Source of the DNA: CAZOOA01 sp964581355
Lineage (GTDB): Bacteria; Bacillota; Dethiobacteria; DTU022; UBA8154
Length of the DNA: 15,970 bases
Direction of reading: 5' to 3'
Assembly (NCBI GenBank): GCA_964581355.1
Contig: CAZOOA010000065.1
Span: 1 to 15,970, forward strand
Shown here: positions 12,580-15,970 of the stretch, piece after piece
Numbering within the stretch: the stretch's first letter is position 1
Layout of the letters: each line of letters starts with the position of its first letter
Program-made: the position numbers and the translations under genes
The notes under the pieces: generated by a model
The model's database searches: none
Told to the model about the DNA's origin: nothing
What the model saw: only the letters and a program-made list of their open reading frames with translations

Positions 12580-13164
12580 GTGTTGGCACCGGAAAGGAAA
12601 CAAAACAAAAGACCCGGGTTTTTGCAGAAGATTCCCGGAGGTTGGAAGGGCTTGACGGTTTGCTTATCGGCGTTCTTTTTGCTGGGCGGCTTTTTGCTGG
12701 GACAAGTGGCAGGTGCCGGCACTTCCGCTGTGCCCGGCTCCGAGGAAGACCCCCTGGTGACCCGCAGTTGGGTGGAATCCCGCCTGGGAGAAGTCTCCCG
12801 CCCTTCCAATGGCGAGCCCGTTGATGTGGACTTGAGCGCAGTAGAAGACCGCCTGGACCGCCTGGAAGCTGAGCTGGCGGAAGTGGAAGCAAAAGAGCCC
12901 CCCGATTTTGAGGTGGTCAAGGTGGAAGAAGGCAAGACCGTTTATACCGGGCAGGGGACGGAAGTGGTCGTGCGGGCCGGTTCAGCCAGGATTGTGGAAG
13001 GAGAAGCCGGCGGTTTTTCCGATTTAACGGCCGGCGAAAGCCTGCTCTCCGGTGCCGGTGTGGAGCTGAACCACCTGCTTCTCTCCGCCCGCCAGGACGG
13101 GCGCGGGTTGGCAACCCGTTCGGAAGCCCTGATGCTGATCCGCGGCGACTATACCATCGAATAA
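12580..13164 (+). CDS. Membrane-anchored coiled-coil protein of unknown function
   Basis: A 194-aa protein that I do not recognise with certainty. It has a basic N-terminus, one hydrophobic segment (about 25-47, with small-residue motifs near its end that could allow signal-peptide cleavage), a DPLVTRSWVE motif at about 58-67, a short coiled coil (about 84-107, DLSAVEDRLDRLEAELAEVE) and a C-terminal domain of about 80 residues rich in beta-strand patterns and Gly (GTEVVVRAGSARIVEG, GGFSDLTAGESL, NHLLLSARQDGRG). It should be exported and tethered or secreted. Similar short proteins with DPLV..S.V motifs seem to occur in Peptococcaceae, but I cannot name a family. The start is GTG at 12580 with AAGGAGG (12563-12569) 10 nt upstream; TTG 12583 is an alternative. 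Confidence 0.75.
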   Translation: MLAPERKQNKRPGFLQKIPGGWKGLTVCLSAFFLLGGFLLGQVAGAGTSAVPGSEEDPLVTRSWVESRLGEVSRPSNGEPVDVDLSAVEDRLDRLEAELAEVEAKEPPDFEVVKVEEGKTVYTGQGTEVVVRAGSARIVEGEAGGFSDLTAGESLLSGAGVELNHLLLSARQDGRGLATRSEALMLIRGDYTIE

Positions 13165-13233
13165 TATGAAAAGCATGAAAAGAATGTAGGGGCAAATTTC
13201 TCCGGGCGGCAGGGTTAAAATAGAAATATAATT

Positions 13234-13261
13234 TTCAAAGATTTTAAGTTTATGATAAAAT
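13234..13261 (+). promoter_or_regulatory. Possible promoter of the DUF151 gene
   Basis: The 13216-13270 stretch is clearly AT-rich compared with its surroundings. TTCAAA (13234-13239, 4/6) and TAAAAT (13256-13261, 5/6) are 16 bp apart. No other site in the gap is better. Confidence 0.3.
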
Positions 13262-13331
13262 ATAAGGTAAGGTAAGGCTTAGAGGTTTAGTTATCTGGAA
13301 GGAGGTGCAATCCGGGCAAACCGGGTTTATT

Positions 13332-13856
13332 ATGATTGCAGTAAAAGTAAAAGGTGTCGGACTGGACCCTTCTCAAAATCCGCTTCTCCTTCTAATCGAC
13401 CATGATGAGACCATGGTGCTTCCTATCGGCATCGGGTTAAGCGAAGCACAGGCAATATCGCTCAAACTGGAAGGGCATAAACTGCCCCGCCCCCTGACCC
13501 ACGACCTGATCATTTCCGTCTGCGGCAACCTGGGAGGTTCCATAGAAAAGATTGTAGTCACCGATATCCGCGATGGCACGTATTATGCCGAGATCTACCT
13601 GAACCAGAACGGACAGGAAATTATCGTCGACTCCCGCCCCAGCGACGGCATCGCGCTGGCCCTGGCCAGCGGGTCTCCTTTGTTCATCACGGATAAGGTG
13701 GCAGAAAACACCCTGCCCTTTGAAGAAATGGTCAAAGAAAACCTACAAAACATTTTTGACAGCAAGGGCGAAAGCGAAGGCACAGGCGAGAGCGAATGTA
13801 CAGGCGAAGGCTTTGAAGATGACGAGATAAACGGTGAAGAAAAGGACTTTCACTAA
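13332..13856 (+). CDS. Bifunctional nuclease family protein (DUF151)
   Basis: A 174-aa protein of the DUF151 / bifunctional nuclease (BFN) family, named from plant and Thermotoga relatives reported or predicted to degrade nucleic acids. Signatures seen are VKVKGVGLDPSQNPLLLLID, LPIGIGLSEAQAISLKLEG, RPLTHDLI and VDSRPSDGIALALASGSPLFI. After about residue 140 the conserved domain gives way to an acidic, Glu/Gly-rich tail with a short GESEGTGESECTGEG repeat. The ATG at 13332 matches the family N-terminus, but the strong GGAAGGAGG (about 13298-13305) is 26 nt away, too far for normal initiation. A GTG at 13305 overlaps that site. Start uncertain; family secure. Confidence 0.88.
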   Translation: MIAVKVKGVGLDPSQNPLLLLIDHDETMVLPIGIGLSEAQAISLKLEGHKLPRPLTHDLIISVCGNLGGSIEKIVVTDIRDGTYYAEIYLNQNGQEIIVDSRPSDGIALALASGSPLFITDKVAENTLPFEEMVKENLQNIFDSKGESEGTGESECTGEGFEDDEINGEEKDFH

Positions 13857-13892
13857 GCTTAGAATATCAGGAATACCCGGGCGCACGGCAGG

Positions 13893-13915
13893 GAGCTCTG
13901 CACAAAGCGGAGTTC
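13893..13915 (+). other. Hairpin in the leader of the SEC-C gene
   Basis: GAGCTCTGC, an ACAAA loop and GCGGAGTTC form a 9-bp stem with two G-T wobbles in the 234-bp gap between the DUF151 and SEC-C genes. No U-run follows, so it is not an obvious terminator. I found no recognisable riboswitch here, and no gene is supported in the remaining spacer. Confidence 0.3.
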
Positions 13916-14090
13916 TGCAGGGAGCAGGGCGAAACGGGCCTTTGGTTGCTGCCAGTGTAATTATCCCGGGAAAACTCCTGAAAAACGTTGCCAATAATCC
14001 ATCAGCCATTCAATACGAATCCATCATCCGGTTAAATCCACAAGTGGAATTACTTTGCAGGAGGCTGGAAACTGGAAGGAGGGAACCAGC

Positions 14091-15830
14091 CTGGACCAAA
14101 ACAGGAAGAGCAGGAAAAATTCCCTTTGTCCTTGCGGAAGCGGGGAAAAATTCAAGAATTGCTGCGGCGTCCTTTCCAATGTTGTCCCCTTTCGTGACCG
14201 CAGGTCCTTTGACCTGGCGCACAGCCTGTGGGGCCGCCTGGATGCCTTTTCAGGACATCCCAAGCTGGCGCAGCACCGGGAACAGGCCTGGACATTTTTT
14301 CACCGAGAATGCCTGTATGGTGCCAGTTCAGTCAAAGAAGAAGACCGGCAGGCATTTTTAGACTGGTTTATTATGGATTTCCCCCTGGAAGAAGGCCGCC
14401 GTCTTTTGCACTACTATGCCGAAGAAAACCCGCCCACGCTCCAGGAAGAACGCATGCTGCGGGACTGGTGCAACTCACCCCTGTCCCTGTATCGTGTGCT
14501 GGAAGTCAGGCCCGGGCGCGGGCTGCTAATGGATGATCTGTTGCGGCACGGGGAATACGAGCTGTTAAATGAGAATATCGCCATGGGCGTGGAGCCCTGG
14601 TCCCTGCTGGTGACCCGGCTGCTCCCCGTGGGGGGCTGTTATGGCTATGCCGGGGTTTTGATTTCCATTCCCCCCTTTCTGCAAAACGAAATGCTCCAGG
14701 AGCTGGATAACAAGCTGAAGCGGTTCTCCCTGCAGGAAAAGCCCCCGCACCGGGGCCACCCGGCCTGGCCGGAATTCCTGCTGGAGCACGGTTATATTCT
14801 TTTTTCCGCCGTGCATTCCCTTCGCCTGCGCTGGGAGAGTTCCCTGGCGGAAGAGTTCGCCGGCATGGAAGATCGGGATTTGTTTGCCGCACTGACTACC
14901 TGCTTTCTGGCCAATCCCAATGAAGCTCTGCGCCGCTTTTTGACCGTCCCCGGGCTGGTCATGATCCGGGAAAAACAGCGGGGCGAAAATGAGACCCCGG
15001 AATACACCTGGGAATGGTACGGGCCGGGGGGCAGCAGGGACGATTTGAAAGGCTACCTGCAGCTGCAGGGTGACTACCTGACCCTGCAGTGCTTTACCCG
15101 CGGCAACCTGGAAAAAGGCAAGACCTTTATCCATGGGCTGATCGGGGAAATGGTTATCTCCCAGCGGGACAACTTTATCAACCTGGAAGACAACAAGCAG
15201 GAGGAAGATTATGCCCCGGAAGTGGATGAGTTTTTGCAGTCCCTGTTTGAAAGCCAGTCCTGCCGGGAGTGGATACATACGCCAATCCCTGAACTTCAGG
15301 GTAAAACGCCCTTTCAACTGCGTATGGAGATGGAGGATGAAGAGCTGGATTTCTTGGAAACCATGATCGCGGAACTGGAGAACAACCAGTCCCTGGCATC
15401 CTTCATGGGCATCGAACATTTGGACTTTAAGGCCCTGCGCCAGAGCCTGCTGCTGGGAGACAGCAACCTGCCTTTCCGGGCTTCCCACTGGGAGTGGGAA
15501 CAGGCTCTTTACCGGGATGTGGCCTGCCTGCTGGAGGAGATCTCTGAAGTGATGGAGTTTACCCCCTGGCAGCTGGCCAATGCCCTGCGGCTGTGGCAGG
15601 ATTTTGTCCGGGCAGAACGCCCCCTGTTGAAAAAACCTGAAGCCTGGGCCGGTGCCGTGGCCTATCTCATATCTTCCCTGGATTTTGGGGAATATACCCA
15701 GAAAGACCTGGCTGCCTACTTCAACGTCTCCAGCGGAGCCGTCTCGTCCAACAGCATCCGAATCAAATTTGTCCTGGACCTGGAAAAGCAGCCCGGGCGG
15801 TATCGAAGCATCTGCTACCAACCCCGGTAG
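14091..15830 (+). CDS. SEC-C zinc-motif protein with C-terminal helix-turn-helix
   Basis: A 579-aa protein with an N-terminal SEC-C zinc motif at C13, C15, C24, C25 (CPCGSGEKFKNCC, the CXCX8CC pattern also found at the end of SecA). A long, mostly helical middle of unknown function follows. The C-terminal segment (about 518-575, WAGAVAYLISSL..YTQKDLAAYFNVSSGAVSSNSIRI) reads as a helix-turn-helix of cyclin/TFIIB-like or DUF6398-like pattern. Role unknown; zinc and nucleic-acid or protein binding are plausible. The start is inferred as CTG at 14091 because AAGGAGGG (14076-14083) is 7 nt upstream and no ATG, GTG or TTG is suitably placed; TTG at 14055 would add 12 residues with a poor site. No partner gene is visible downstream. 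Confidence 0.82.
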   Translation: MDQNRKSRKNSLCPCGSGEKFKNCCGVLSNVVPFRDRRSFDLAHSLWGRLDAFSGHPKLAQHREQAWTFFHRECLYGASSVKEEDRQAFLDWFIMDFPLEEGRRLLHYYAEENPPTLQEERMLRDWCNSPLSLYRVLEVRPGRGLLMDDLLRHGEYELLNENIAMGVEPWSLLVTRLLPVGGCYGYAGVLISIPPFLQNEMLQELDNKLKRFSLQEKPPHRGHPAWPEFLLEHGYILFSAVHSLRLRWESSLAEEFAGMEDRDLFAALTTCFLANPNEALRRFLTVPGLVMIREKQRGENETPEYTWEWYGPGGSRDDLKGYLQLQGDYLTLQCFTRGNLEKGKTFIHGLIGEMVISQRDNFINLEDNKQEEDYAPEVDEFLQSLFESQSCREWIHTPIPELQGKTPFQLRMEMEDEELDFLETMIAELENNQSLASFMGIEHLDFKALRQSLLLGDSNLPFRASHWEWEQALYRDVACLLEEISEVMEFTPWQLANALRLWQDFVRAERPLLKKPEAWAGAVAYLISSLDFGEYTQKDLAAYFNVSSGAVSSNSIRIKFVLDLEKQPGRYRSICYQPR

Positions 15831-15855
15831 CCCGGTCGCCCGGCGGAAGCTTGAA

Positions 15856-15893
15856 CTGAGCCCTAGCGCTTTGCCGCGAAGACAACCGGAGCC
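15856..15893 (+). repeat. 38-bp dispersed repeat, copy B
   Basis: This is the reverse complement of the block at 16-53 at 34 of 38 positions, differing only by four transitions. It begins 26 bp after the stop of the SEC-C gene and is oriented relative to that gene as copy A is to the rhomboid gene. In this sense it begins CTGAGCCCT and ends ACCGGAGCC. No recognisable function. Confidence 0.6.
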
Positions 15894-15906
15894 GATACTC
15901 CACCCG

Positions 15907-15923
15907 CTCCCCTAGCCGGGGAG
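15907..15923 (+). other. Small hairpin downstream of the repeat
   Basis: CTCCCC, a TAGCC loop and GGGGAG form a 6-bp stem with no T-run. With the neighbouring GGAG..CTCC pairing (15887-15902) it suggests that the last 140 bases might be a structured RNA or 3'-end region, but the window stops before this can be judged. Confidence 0.25.
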
Positions 15924-15970
15924 ATGGCGCATTCGTCCGGCGACGTTGGTCTCTGTGGCCAAAGGCGCTT

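Noticed and set aside
13834..14361. 175-codon plus-strand frame between the DUF151 and SEC-C genes
   Set aside because: It overlaps both genes in another frame, lacks a good ribosome binding site, and gives no recognisable domain; the spacer is treated as non-coding.
14565..15821. Long 418-codon open frame on the minus strand
   Set aside because: It is exactly antisense to the SEC-C gene, whose zinc motif, helix-turn-helix and ribosome binding site support the plus strand. The minus product has no recognisable domain and looks like a codon-bias shadow.
15831..15970. Possible known riboswitch or stable RNA at the right edge
   Set aside because: I compared it by eye with cobalamin, c-di-AMP, c-di-GMP, TPP and RNase P cores and found no convincing match on either strand; only small hairpins and the 38-bp repeat are supported.

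Overview
The window looks like a draft-assembly contig from a moderately GC-rich, anaerobic, spore-forming Firmicute of the Clostridia / Peptococcaceae (Desulfotomaculum, Pelotomaculum or Moorella) type. The grounds are a Veg protein next to ksgA, a spore-coat type DUF3794 + LysM protein, a QueT transporter, strong AGGAGG ribosome binding sites, frequent TTG/GTG starts, and a sulfide-dependent homocysteine operon. The genus is inference. A run of exactly 100 N (11108-11207) marks a scaffold gap.

Layout. (1) 63-752, minus: rhomboid protease. It diverges across an intergenic region with an 18-bp perfect palindrome from an orphan HlyD/RND-type adaptor (1000-2427) that carries a long acidic low-complexity insert. 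(2) 2452-6049, plus: rsmA/ksgA, a DUF458 (YkuK-like) RNase H-fold protein, veg with two tandem sigma-A promoters and its own terminator, then a 521-aa DUF3794/LysM protein. This matches the ksgA-veg neighbourhood of Bacilli and Clostridia, with DUF458 where B. subtilis has yabG. (3) 6050-6440: convergent spacer with two terminators. (4) 6441-6902, minus: queT, with a 176-bp palindromic element (29-bp perfect terminal inverted repeats) just upstream. (5) 7218-10246, plus: a consensus sigma-A promoter followed by four tightly packed genes: the DUF39/COG1900 homocysteine enzyme, its NIL-ferredoxin partner, the UPF0280/COG2122 ApbE-like protein, and a gamma-class carbonic anhydrase. The first three match the MA1820-MA1821-MA1822 set of Methanosarcina and its Desulfovibrio counterpart. 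(6) 10430-11086, minus: protein-L-isoaspartate methyltransferase. (7) After the gap, plus: a radical SAM protein with a CX4CX2C cluster motif, a membrane-anchored coiled-coil protein of unknown function, a DUF151 bifunctional-nuclease protein, and a 579-aa SEC-C protein with a C-terminal helix-turn-helix, probably started at CTG.

The most useful results are the homocysteine operon with its appended carbonic anhydrase; the palindromic mobile-element-like repeat between queT and that operon; and a 38-bp repeat at both ends of the window, each copy just downstream of a gene in the same orientation relative to it and differing only by transitions. I saw no CRISPR array, rRNA, tRNA, phage gene or obvious defence system. 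No single undescribed system stands out. The unexplained repeats and the SEC-C and 12580-13164 proteins are the least understood parts.
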